Shown here piece by piece: positions 31,797-42,289 of a stretch of 64,000 nt of DNA (its first letter is position 1; every line of letters starts with the position of its first letter). Below the pieces are notes generated by a model. That model ran no database searches. It saw nothing but the letters and a program-made list of their open reading frames with translations, and was not told the origin of the DNA. Position numbers and translations under genes: made by a program. The stretch comes from Dillenia suffruticosa (Eukaryota > Streptophyta > Magnoliopsida > Dilleniales > Dilleniaceae): NCBI GenBank assembly GCA_033439265.1, contig JAVTVX010000034.1:11997001-12061000 (forward strand). Reading direction: 5' to 3'.

Positions 31797-34700
31797 TGTC
31801 ACACCCCGACCCTCGAGTCGAGCACGCAACAACCGCCGCATTATCTCGGCATACGAGCAGCAATTCCTCATATACCGAGACAACGCAAGGCATTCATCTT
31901 CACCTATTTAAAACCTGTATTTCCTCAAAATATAATTTCTCAAGTAAAAGAAATTTTAAAATGCAATATTGTGCTTCAATGCATGAATATACAACAAATC
32001 CGAAAGTTTTAAATTACAATTTACAATACATAATTATAGTCATCCTATAAAATATACATGATCATTCTATAGACTTCAAATATATACATTATCCAACTTC
32101 ATCACGAAAAAATAGTTGGTACCATATCCAACACTCATCGTCTCCAAAAATATGTCAAGTGTGTCGAAAGTCTCCCGACACATCTCCTTGCCAAATCTAT
32201 ATCTGTCATCATGGAAAAATGAGGGTGAGTATTATGGGAAAATACTCAGTGAGTGAGGGGATCGACATTATGTTATCAATAGAAGGTGTGAGCACGGAGT
32301 GTCAAAACACATTCTTGAAACATGATGATATTATACATCAAGCATGGCATTTCTATGAACCAAGAAATCATGTGTCATATATCAACATATCAACATATGC
32401 ATCCCTTTATATTTCAAAAATCATTTAGAGTTTGCCAATAAAATATCTCCGACAATGATCTATCACGACCAATGATGAGCGCATTGGGGGTTTTATATAC
32501 AAATAATAAAACATTTAACTCTATACCTCAATGTTGGCCACGAGCCTCACAAGGGTTAGCCCATGTCTAAGCGCACACACATAATCAACCATGTATAGAA
32601 TCCGTCCAGTGCTAAACAGTGGTATCACACATGTCCTCCCTGATTTGGTTCAACCGGCCGTAACTATACATATGATATTTGGAGATACCTCCTACAAAAG
32701 CGTATCCGGACATAATGGGTGTCTCAACAAATGCCCTTCGTAGCTATGGTAGTCTATTAAGGACATCATCACATCAAGTCCGCCAAGGATATCATCACAT
32801 CATCACACCATAAGTAGGCATCCGGCCCAGACATTTCAATTAAACAATTTCAAATTCGTGTGCCAATGTAATGGAAACATATAAATCATATCAAGTTTTC
32901 AAAGAGTGGCACGATATCATTTCAACACAATTCATGAATGCATATCATTTGAATTAATCATTTGAGACAATCCAATGATCACAAAGAGAAGTATTTATAA
33001 AAACATAGTCCAATTCTCATGCTTTCACACATGTCATAAAATATGTCATTTTGAAAAGATATAAAACATGTGTTTTTACTCAATCAAGAGCATAGCGTCA
33101 AAGTCTCACTTACAGATACGGGAGGGTATGTCACTCCCTAAAATGTACCACAATGTATAGGAAATGTGCTCCTCTCGCTTGATCACCAAGTGTGTCACTA
33201 CAATGGCAACACATAATATATATCAATAAAATTGAAAACCATTATGGTAAATTATATTTTAATTAACTCTTCATCTAGGACCAAGGCCTAGGGTATCATA
33301 GGTAGACTTCTAATGTGTACATATACTATCCCCTTTTTAACTACCAATCCGGCAACTTCATATGCTCATTTATGTACACTTCTTACAACTTCCCTACAAA
33401 TGTTAGAAATTAAGAATATCTACATCGTCAATTTAGGGTTCTCCCTAGAACTCTCCATACATAACCCACCACATTCACATATATGCTTCCAAACTTCATG
33501 CCAAACTCATTCCCAATCTTTCCCACATTCTATCTTTTTGTATACCCAAAAGACTCCACAAAGTCTCAAAATTCAATAAGCTCAAAATCTCGCCTCCTTT
33601 ATGCACAAACTAGTCCACATTCACATTGTACATTGCATAATCCATCCTTTTAAAAGTTCAGCATGCTAAACACATCAATTATATTCATCACTCCATAAGA
33701 TTTCATATTCTACAAATATTACACATGCACATTTCATCCCATCCTTAGTATACACATATACAACTATATATGTACACAAACATTCATCACAATTTGCTCA
33801 AAAATTCTGCACATATTATGAACCTTCTTCCTCACAATTCACTTCTCGGTTAGCATGAAAATGGCCTCACTTCATTCATCTTTGGTGCAAAAATTTCTGC
33901 ACAATGTTTTACCCCATTTCTTGGCCTTTAAGGTAGTTTTCTTGTACAACTACATCTCATTGTTTTCAGAAATCAAGTACCCCATTTTTCAGCCCATATG
34001 CATATTACAAACTCAAAATTTTCATCCAATCTCCTGTATACATGATTCGTATTTTGAAACTAAATTTCAGTTCACCAATACACCTTTCTCTCCTCCAACT
34101 TCTTGGCCAAACACAACCAACTTTATATACATATTTCTCATATCAATTTTTATCAACAACCGTACATATATTTTCATCACTTTTGCATTAAAATTATAAT
34201 CTGCAACAATGCAGGAAAATTTTCAGCTCACTAATGCACATTTTTCCCATCATTTTGAATCAACAATCATACACAAATATTGATCACTTTTGCACTAGAA
34301 TTCAGCACACTTGATTGGCCTTTTGAAACTAAATTCTCAGCTCATCAAAAGCACATTTCTCCTCCAAGTTTTCGGCCACAAAAATGTAAATTTTCTACAC
34401 ACTAAATTCACCGCAATGAAGGACAATTTCTGCACACAAATTCTGCACACATTCCTCATGGTTCATTGGGTTCCTCCTAAGCTCTAAGTTATGAAATCAT
34501 GCTAAAAACATCACATTAACACATTCATACAATGTTCTCCAATTTCAGCAAGATGCAGAATTTTTCTTACCTCAAAATTGGATGTTTCAAGCCCAACCAA
34601 GATCTCCCTACACCATTTCTCCTTCTCTCCCTTACCCAGGGCTCTCGACCTCCTCTTGTTCACCAAGCTAGACTTCTTCTTTTGACTCCAAATTTAGATA

Positions 34701-35000
34701 TGTTGTGTTAGAGTTTGAGGGGAATGAATCTATACCAAAATTTCTAAGTGGTATTTGAAGAAATCATACATTTCTTTAACGGTGATGCTCACGGTTCCCT
34801 CATGTTCTTCACCATGCACAACTCCTCTTTTTGCTTCAATTTTTGGATGTATTGTAGTTGGGTTTGTGAGGAATTGATCTATATAAAAATATTGGGGTGG
34901 TGTTGTATAAAAAAATTGGATCTCCTTACCTTGAAGCTCATGGCCATGGAGAGAAAAATAAAGAGAGCTTTTGTGTTCTTCGGCTTGATCACCCACGGTT

Positions 35001-35038
<38 letters not shown>

Positions 35039-35719
35039 TCTCGGCTAACACAACAAACCCATTCACTTCTCTTGGTTGTTCACGGTTTTGGGAGAAAGAA
35101 TTATGTTCCTTGCTTCAATTCTCAATCATTGATCATTTTAAAGTTTATTTCTTACCATTAGATCATTTTGTGTCAATCCAAAAATCATTTTCTCTCACCC
35201 CATTTATCCAATGGTTAATATTCTAATCACAACCCAAATCAAAGGTCCTAATTATTCCACTCATTTTTCCTAAGTTCTTACTAATTTCAAATAAGTCTCT
35301 TGACTTATAAAAATTTCATTTTGATCTCAAAAATTTTCATAATTTCAAGTTAGACCCAAAACCTCATATTAGGCCTAATTTAATTTATCTTGCGTCAAAA
35401 CGCGGTCATTTAGTCTTTCCGAGACACATTCAATCCGGCTAGGGTTTTACCGGTGATTTTTCAAAATTTGTGATTTAAGTCTATGAAGTAAAATCTACCC
35501 AAATTTGATATTTTTATACACCCTAGAGTCATTCTCATTATTATTGGACAATCGGTGCTCATTTTAAAAATTTTGAATTTCTAGCGATTGGGTCGAAATT
35601 TTTCGAGAGCGGTTTTAGCGAAAAAATTTTTTAGTGAATTTTTACATAGAATATGAGTAATGGCATATATAAAATGAAGAGGAATACAATAATGAGTATA
35701 TCGAGATATCAGTGTTACA
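31797..35719. mobile_element. Solo LTR, 3.9 kb, inserted in Copia-C gag
   Basis: It starts TGTCACACCCCGACC and ends GTGTTACA, so it has TG...CA ends and short inverted termini. It is flanked by perfect 5-bp direct repeats GCTCT (31792-31796 and 35720-35724) and interrupts the Copia-C gag exactly. It contains no transposon protein. Long LTRs beginning TGT(A/C)ACACCCC are typical of plant Ty3/gypsy chromoviruses such as Tekay/Del, so recombination between two LTRs leaving one is the likely origin. The CT/GA microsatellite and gene-like leader text near 34600-35100 would be LTR internal. Orientation is not settled. Confidence 0.68.
35000..35042. repeat. (TC)n microsatellite
   Basis: An uninterrupted CT repeat apart from one TATC near 35023. 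It is inside the solo LTR and causes repetitive false reading frames. Confidence 0.9.
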
Positions 35720-35724
35720 GCTCT

Positions 35725-36475
35725 TATCCTTTTTCTTTCCTCCATCACGCTTACTTCTCTTGCAGTGATCAATTTGGGTTTTCTTGAAATTTGGAATACT
35801 TTTTTTTGAAGAATCTCTTATTCTTTTTACGTTTGGAGTCAAAAACCATGTTTGAGCTAGAGTCAACAATATAAACCTATCTGCAAGATTTGGCTGCGTC
35901 TAGACACTCATCTTCCAATTCAATATTGCTTCTAACATCCTTAAATGTTTTAATAGTAGGATTGTGAGTTATATTCATTTTCATTGGTTCCCAACTTTGA
36001 GAAAGCGATCTAATGACAGTTTGTATCTACTGCTCATCCGTCAATATATGTCCAACACATTTCAACTTATTAACATGTTTGACATTTCCCTTAGATGTTG
36101 TTTTTTCACATATGTGTCAAACTTAATTATAAGTTGTCTAGCTTAATTGATGGAATCACTCCAAACTTTGCCTTTAAAGCATTCCACATTTCATGTGTTG
36201 TTTGGTATATTTCAAACTTAACCATCAGATCTTCCTGCATATTGCTCAACAATGTAATGCGAGCATAACTATTTTTCTTTTTCCAAATGTTGTATATTTC
36301 GTGATCTTTCTGTTGTTGAGGTATATCACCAAACTCTACTTCTTCCATAGTATGTTGTAGGGTTTCTAAACATTCTTGTTCTTCAAGAATGTACTGAACT
36401 CTTTGATACCAAATATAGAAACAGTTTCTTACCGTTATTTAATTCGGGCACTATAATTTTTGTTGCAATAGCCAT
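35725..36475 (-). pseudogene. Copia-C gag
   Basis: ATG at 36475 opens MAIATKIIVPELNNG. A shifted frame gives YILEEQECLETL, then EEVEFGDIPQQQKDHEIYNI and ITLLSNMQEDLMVKFEIYQT at 36348-36200, the UBN2-type gag core. The Lys/Arg-rich stretch before the zinc knuckle (KKTQIDHCKRSKRDGGKKKD) is at 35780-35735, directly next to the insertion. The knuckle itself lies on the other side of the solo LTR. Confidence 0.78.
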
Positions 36476-36905
36476 TTTCTTTTTTCTGTATTATGCATAT
36501 AAACATTAGCACAAAACATTTATTAGCATTGGAATACATTAGCCACAATATATCATTGAAATAATATTTATTAGACATAAATAGTATAAGATCGAAAGTT
36601 CGCATAACTCCCAATCATCTCTTGAAACCAAAATGTCTATATAAATTTATCTTAAAATATATTCGCTAAATTATAGGGTTGGGAGTCTCAACTCAACCAT
36701 CCCATACTCCGACTAGGATAAAGATCTATAAATATGGCATAAGTTTGCATATGTCTCATTTTTCAAGTATATATAATAATTACACATAAAACACATGTAT
36801 TAATAGTTATTCATATACTATAGGTAAAAACTGTCATTAAAGCACTCTCAAAGTTTCACAAGATTCCACCCATGGATGGTTCCAAGCATGGATTCAAACA
36901 CTTAA

Positions 36906-36917
36906 ACTCTGATATCG
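36906..36917 (-). promoter_or_regulatory. Primer-binding site of Copia-C
   Basis: CGATATCAGAGT on the minus strand is a decayed form of TGGTATCAGAGC, one base from the LTR end. Confidence 0.65.
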
Positions 36918-36918
36918 G

Positions 36919-37478
36919 TGTAAGGCAGACACATCAGACAAGGAATGCAACAAATGAAAAAATGATACCTCTTGTCCGATGTCACTTATTGCAACGGATT
37001 TCTGATCGGAATGTAAGGTTGAAAACCACACACATGACACAACCCAAGTTCTTTTGATGATTTCCTTGCACGGAGCTTTCTCCTAAAATCACAAAATAAA
37101 GGATGGTTTTGAAAAAACAGAGAGTATTCTCTCTCTCTTTCATCGGTTCTCTCACACTCCTTGTGTGTTTTTTTCCCCTCCTAGCCATATATTTATAGGT
37201 GGTGGAGAAGGAAGTGATCAATTTGAAAGCTTCTTCATAAGTAGAAGTTATCAATTTGAAAGATTCTTTCTGAGGGGATGTGATCAATTTGAAAGGTTCT
37301 TCTTAAGTGGAAGTGATCAATTTAAAAATTTCTTTCTAAATAAAAGTTATCAATTTGAAATCCAATTTCATGATGGCAAAGCCAAGTAGAAAACTTCCAC
37401 TTAAGGTAAATGGAAGCGGGTCGGGTTGACCCATCGTGGGCACCCATAAACATTGATTTTATTGCAGAGCTTCCAACA
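36919..37478 (-). repeat. 5' LTR of Copia-C
   Basis: It is 560 bp, starting TGTTGGAAGCTCTGC on the minus strand and ending CTTACA just before the primer site. It contains repeats of a GATCAATTTGAAAG(C/G)TTC unit (four to five copies at 37214-37345) upstream of a TATA box, possibly enhancer repeats in U3. Confidence 0.82.
37188..37197 (-). promoter_or_regulatory. TATA box in Copia-C LTR
   Basis: Minus-strand TATAAATATA lies about 290 bp inside the LTR, downstream of the short U3 repeats. It supports the minus orientation. Confidence 0.55.
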
Positions 37479-37737
37479 AAAGGGAAAGGAATATACAAGT
37501 CTAGTAAAACAAGTCCAACAAGCAAACACTGCAATAGGATCAGACACATCAAAAACAAATGTTGGATTCTCAATCTACATCTTAAACCTCAAGGGGAGAA
37601 GCAATATCGAGATGAATAGGCTGCTGTCAATTTAGCAACCAAGGACCTCTTGCTCAACAACTCTATTGACCTAGTAGAGTTTTGATGATAATAGATTAAA
37701 AGAAAAATAGTTCAAAAAATAAGAAAAATAATAAGAA

Positions 37738-38940
37738 AATTCAGAAGTCTGCAATTCGTGTCGACTTCGTTAGTAAATACATCGACCTGTATAGCAGATC
37801 CACCAATTGTAAGTCCTATGTCGATCAATTCATAATTATCCACACATACATCGACCTAAGTTAGTATTCATGTCGACCTATGCATAGACTCCTATAGAAA
37901 CACATGTCTGAATACTTCGACCCATACAAGCACACATCGACCTGTAAAATGTCAAGCGGACCAATCTAAATTATACATCAACCAATTGTTAAAGCACATC
38001 GACCTATCCAAATTAGATATTGACACATAGAGTAAAAATTACATTAGGGCATCAATGTCTTTACAAAATATGTCGACATGAAACAATTACACTATCGATG
38101 AATAGTGACACATCAACATGTTCCTCATACACATCAATTTGTTTTCTAAAAACACAACAACTTGATTTGCAACACATTAATCTAAATAGTGTTATGTGGA
38201 CCAATTTCAAACACCATGTCAACCAATTTAATTTCTGAACAGGAACACATCAGTCTGAGTGATTAGCACATCAACCTGTTAGTCTTTGACTCTGAAACAC
38301 ACATATCAACTCGTCACTATACTTGTCGACCTAGCTTAAACACATCAACCAATTCATCACATCAGGTCCACCAATTTCATAAATGAATACTGACACATCA
38401 ATCCATGATGAGTACATGTTGACCCATCCATTTTGTTTCTGAAATTTATACATCGACACATTAAAAATCTTGTCGACCTGAAGAAACACATCGACAAATT
38501 TATTTCTTCAAGTCCACCAATTTTCATTTGCATAGCAACATGTCGATGTATGCTATAAGACTTGTTGACCCGATATTTGTTTACTCATTAAAACACCTAT
38601 CAACCCACCTTCTATCTTATCGACATAACATTTACACAACAACTAATTAACCAGCACACATCGACCAATTCTCTACCGAAATAGGAACATGTTGATGCAT
38701 TAAAATGACTTGTCGACCTACTCTTCACTGAGTCTGAAACATCACACATCGACATGGCTGAAAACTTGTCGACACACATGTACACATCGGCCAATTCAAA
38801 AACATATGTCCACCTATTAAATTTTGCACAGTTGCTTGTCAACCTAAGATTGCACTTCGTCGACCTATTCTAACAAAAATACACTATGAAATGTCTGAAT
38901 TTGGGTCGATGTCCACCTTGATGTTGTCGACCTGCATGTG
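37738..38940. repeat. Array of TCGAC-centred short motifs
   Basis: ACATCGACC- and TGTCGACC-type words recur every 20-60 bases. About 19 exact TCGAC pentamers and a similar number of one-off variants (ATCAACC, GTCCACC) fall in 1.2 kb. The surrounding DNA has almost none. Spacing is irregular, unlike a head-to-tail satellite. Confidence 0.75.
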
Positions 38941-39207
38941 TCAAAAATCAGATCCGAGAAACAAATTTAAACCTAACGGACACCTTATTTCTTTGAACTC
39001 TGAAATATTTCCTTTTCTGTCAAAACTAACGTTCAAATGCAGTACAAATATGTTTTGATTGGCTTATTTAAAAGAGGTGCCAGCAAAATGAATAGAGATT
39101 CAGCTCGAAGGAAGGAACAGTTGCAGAACTTTAATGGCAGAAATTAAATGCTCAACGTTCGAATGCAACAACCACCACCAACCCTCAATGAATCTATTGA
39201 ATACCTC

Positions 39208-39215
39208 TATAAATA
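39208..39215 (+). promoter_or_regulatory. TATA box in Sirevirus-like LTR
   Basis: TATAAATA is preceded by CCTC and followed by AG-rich sequence, about 550 bp before the inferred LTR end. It is the expected U3/R boundary signal. Confidence 0.5.
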
Positions 39216-39769
39216 CTAAGAAGCAAAAGATAGAGAGGGTAACGCACATAGACGAGAATTGAATGCGCTATTTGAATACTCTGTAAAACCTTCACTGTGC
39301 ATTTTAAAATTCCAAAACTGTCTTAAGTGTTTCTGTTGATTCTCACACTGTCAAATCTGAGGAAAACAAGCCTCAATTCTTAACATTTATTTCATAGAAT
39401 AATACAAGTATCAAAAATTAAGGAGTGAGTGTCACTGCCTTAAATCTAGAAAAGTCAAATTCAATCTGAGTGAGATTGAATTGAAGTATTCGGACGAAAC
39501 ATTGTACAAGGTTAAACTTGAACCTGTAATCAAATTTATAACATAAACAATTAGTGGAAAATCCAGGGGGAGGTTAGGAGTGGTCGTACACTATGTTTGG
39601 TGGAACCACTATAAAAATTTCTTGTTTTCTTTCATTAAATTTTTACTTACTATAATCGTGTTTTAAATTTTTACAAAGTCACAAAAAGTAAATATTCTAC
39701 CATTCACTCATCCCCTCTAATTGAATAACAAACTCTTACAACATGTTGGTGATTCAACAACTAGTCACT

Positions 39770-39900
39770 CAAGATAACATGAGAATATCCTTGGTCTCTC
39801 AACTACTTACCACCATAAAAATATTTGCAATATGCCTTGGATTGTTGATTCCAAAGTTGATGAACACATGACTAACAATGAAAAGCAACCTACTATATAG
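39770..39900 (+). pseudogene. Copia protease fragment
   Basis: The plus-strand reading near 39838 gives WIVDSKVDEHMTNNEKQPT, matching the copia protease context WIIDSGATDHMT with Gly-Ala replaced by Lys-Val. Only about 40 codons are recognisable. It is probably what remains of the element whose LTR lies upstream. It ends before the Copia-D LTR at 40043. Confidence 0.45.
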
Positions 39901-40042
39901 GAGTAGATTTAACACACAACAATTTGTGCATGTTTGATTAAGTTCCTATCTGAGTTGGAAAACTGAAATTTTTTCCTAATTAACCTCCTTCAGATATATT
40001 ACTTATTCCTTCATTTTCCAATCAGTCGCTTTCTATTAATAG

Positions 40043-40518
40043 TGTTAAATTTATTCACATGTATCGAAAGCGTGATAATCACAAAAATTAAATAGTCTGA
40101 ATTTTAGGATAAATATCTAAATATTCAGGTGTCTAAAATATCAATTAAATTATGAACTCACTTGTACAGATCGCTCGATCGAGATGATGATTACAAAATC
40201 GAACCATTATCACTATACGACGATATCTCAATCCAAAATCCGATAAATCCAATGACGGGAGAAATTTTCCTATACGAAAATTTCTCAAACCTTTCGAGAT
40301 AATCTTCTCACTCTATCAACTTTTCTCTCTTTGCAATGTACTCTCTAGAAAAGGTTGGAAAATCAATTCACATACCTATGATTTTTGGCAAAATTAAATT
40401 ACACCAAAATCGGTGGGATAATGGGTTACGAAGTTTTTTTTTTTCAATCATGGGTTAACTACCCATTTCAAATTTATTTACTTGTGGTAAAAGCCCCTCA
40501 TGGACATATTTACCAACA
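40043..40518 (-). repeat. 3' LTR of Copia-D
   Basis: It is 476 bp, beginning TGTTGGTAAATATGTCC and ending AATTTAACA on the minus strand. It shares start, end pattern and interior with the Copia-A LTR (486 bp). The polypurine tract before it is weak (GTTGAGGA). Confidence 0.72.
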
Positions 40519-40608
40519 TCCTCAACTTACACACGAAAGTATTTTATATCTATCACAAGATCACAACTCATGTGATCTCTCCCATCACCCTCCTGGACTT
40601 TCATACAG

Positions 40609-41960
40609 AATTGGGTGTCGTACGACTAGCGAGTACACCTGCAAGCAAAGACTTCTCGATACACATGTTAGCATGACCAAGAAGCCACCGTTAGTACTAA
40701 AAAGAACTTGCTGCACCCCAAACTCAACACTGTTATATCCATCGAGTCACTTTCTTCATAAAAAATGATCACCAATCATTTGCTCGATTGTGTATTTACT
40801 ATTATACTTGAATGCCAATATAGATAAATGTAACAAGTCGATCAGTGAATACTACACAATGATATAATATCGATTAGTCTTTCTTTTCCCAAATTTGAAT
40901 TCATTAGTCTCAATTCAGCTGTTTTCCTAAACTTGCCCGTTAAACCTCAATTTATCTTTCAAGTCATAGGTAAATAGACTACAGTAGCAAATACTAAACC
41001 AAAACTTTTATAAACAACCAAAAGTAATAAGAGTACAAGAAATCTCACCCAATGGATCTCGAGTCTCATACAGTGGGAACGGGGATCATGATCAACTATT
41101 ATCTTAAATAATAGCTCTCATTATCCCATTGTCGTCATATCACACGCGGTATGAAACACGTGTCATAGTGTTATTTTCACATATCACAAAAGAATATACG
41201 TCAGATTTCTCTAATATTGTATAGGTATGAGACTCAGTCTCCACAAAAAAACTTTACCTAGAAGTCTCAGAAAGAGTATCTTAGAATTGGACGGCGCGCG
41301 ACCAGCAAGTACACCTGCAAAAAAAGACTACTCAATACACATGTTAGCATGACCAAAAAGCCACCGTTAGTACTAAAAAGAACACGTTGCACCCCAAACT
41401 CAACACTGTTATATCCATCGAGCCACTTTCTTTATCGAAAATGATCACCAATCATTTGCTCGATTGTGAATTTACTATTATGCTTGAATCCTAATATAGA
41501 TAAACGTAATAGGTCGATCGATGAATACTACACAATGATGTAACATCGATTAGTCTTCATTTTCCCAAATTTGAATTCATTAGTCTCAATTCAGCTATTT
41601 TCCTAAACTTGCCCGTTAAACCTCAATTTATCTTTCAGGTCATAGGTAAACAGACTAAAGTAGTAAATACTAAACCAAAACTTTTAGAAACAACCGAAAG
41701 TAATAAAGGTACAAGAAATCTCACCCAATGGATCTCGAATCTCATATAGTGGGAACGGGGATCATGATTATACTATTGTCTTAAATAATAGTTCTCATTA
41801 TCCCATTGTTGTCTTATCACATGCGTATGAAACATGTATCACAGTGTTATTTTCACATATCGCAAAAGGATATATGTCAGATTTCTCTAATACTATGTAG
41901 GTATGGGACTCAGTCTACACAAAATATTTTACCTAGAGGTCTCAGAAAGAGTATCTTAGA
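40609..41960 (-). repeat. 676-bp tandem duplication in Copia-D 3' noncoding region
   Basis: Units 40609-41284 and 41285-41960 match closely along their length, for example GTACACCTGCA, CCACCGTTAGTACTAAAAAG and TCAGAAAGAGTATCTTAGA in both. The matching Copia-A region is present once, so the duplication arose in this copy or its lineage. Confidence 0.88.
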
Positions 41961-42289
41961 GACAATATCACTAAATGCAAGTAATATTTGAGATCTCAAA
42001 TCTAGCTACTTACAAGCAATACGGATGTGGATATATTCATGTCGGATATATCACATATGATTTCATCTTGAACGTATGTCAGTATGACTTATGTTCTAGT
42101 AAGGCCACTCTTAAGGTCTAGTAAGGCCACTCTTAAGGTCTCTTACGATTAGAAACATTCTCATCTCCACTCTCTTAGAGTTAGAGGTTGTCACTCGTGT
42201 ATGAGAGTCGACCACACCTGCCTGATATGAATAATACATATTTGTCATATATTTCAATAAGTATAATATTCAGTATATAGTGAGAAATA

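Larger units (their letters stand above)
27250..37478 (-). mobile_element. Copia-C, decayed Ty1/copia element split by a solo LTR
   Basis: On the minus strand the order is 5' LTR (37478-36919), primer site, 440-bp leader, gag (36475-35725), an insertion (35719-31797), zinc knuckle and protease, integrase (to about 30600), RT/RNase H (30300-28583), 1.1 kb of 3' noncoding DNA, polypurine tract and a 3' LTR fragment cut off by CACTA-2 at 27249. All frames carry stops. It is related to Copia-E by protein sequence, by an identical 14-base polypurine tract and by the 3' noncoding block. Confidence 0.86.
37640..39760 (+). mobile_element. Sirevirus-like Copia LTR (solo or fragment)
   Basis: TTTTGATGATAATAGATT near 37680 resembles the start of SIRE/Maximus LTRs. 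A TATA box (CTCTATAAATA) is at 39206-39215, and CATTCACTCATCCCCTCT at 39701-39718 resembles the end of the R-U5 region of these LTRs. The interior carries the TCGAC-motif array. A protease fragment of copia type follows on the same strand, so this may be the 5' LTR of a deleted element. Exact ends and a target duplication were not found. Confidence 0.45.

Noticed and set aside
34748-35226. Plus-strand frames of 109-137 codons with Ser/Leu runs
   Set aside because: They read through the (TC)n microsatellite inside the solo LTR. There is no conserved protein block and they lie within non-coding LTR sequence.
37738-38940. Possible CRISPR-like or satellite array
   Set aside because: The repeated words are only 8-10 bases, appear in two variant forms and have irregular spacing; this is plant LTR sequence, and CRISPR arrays do not occur in plant nuclear DNA.
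40609-41960. Pair of LTRs
   Set aside because: The two 676-bp units are directly adjacent, lack TG...CA ends, and both align to internal 3' noncoding sequence of Copia-A, so they are a tandem duplication.
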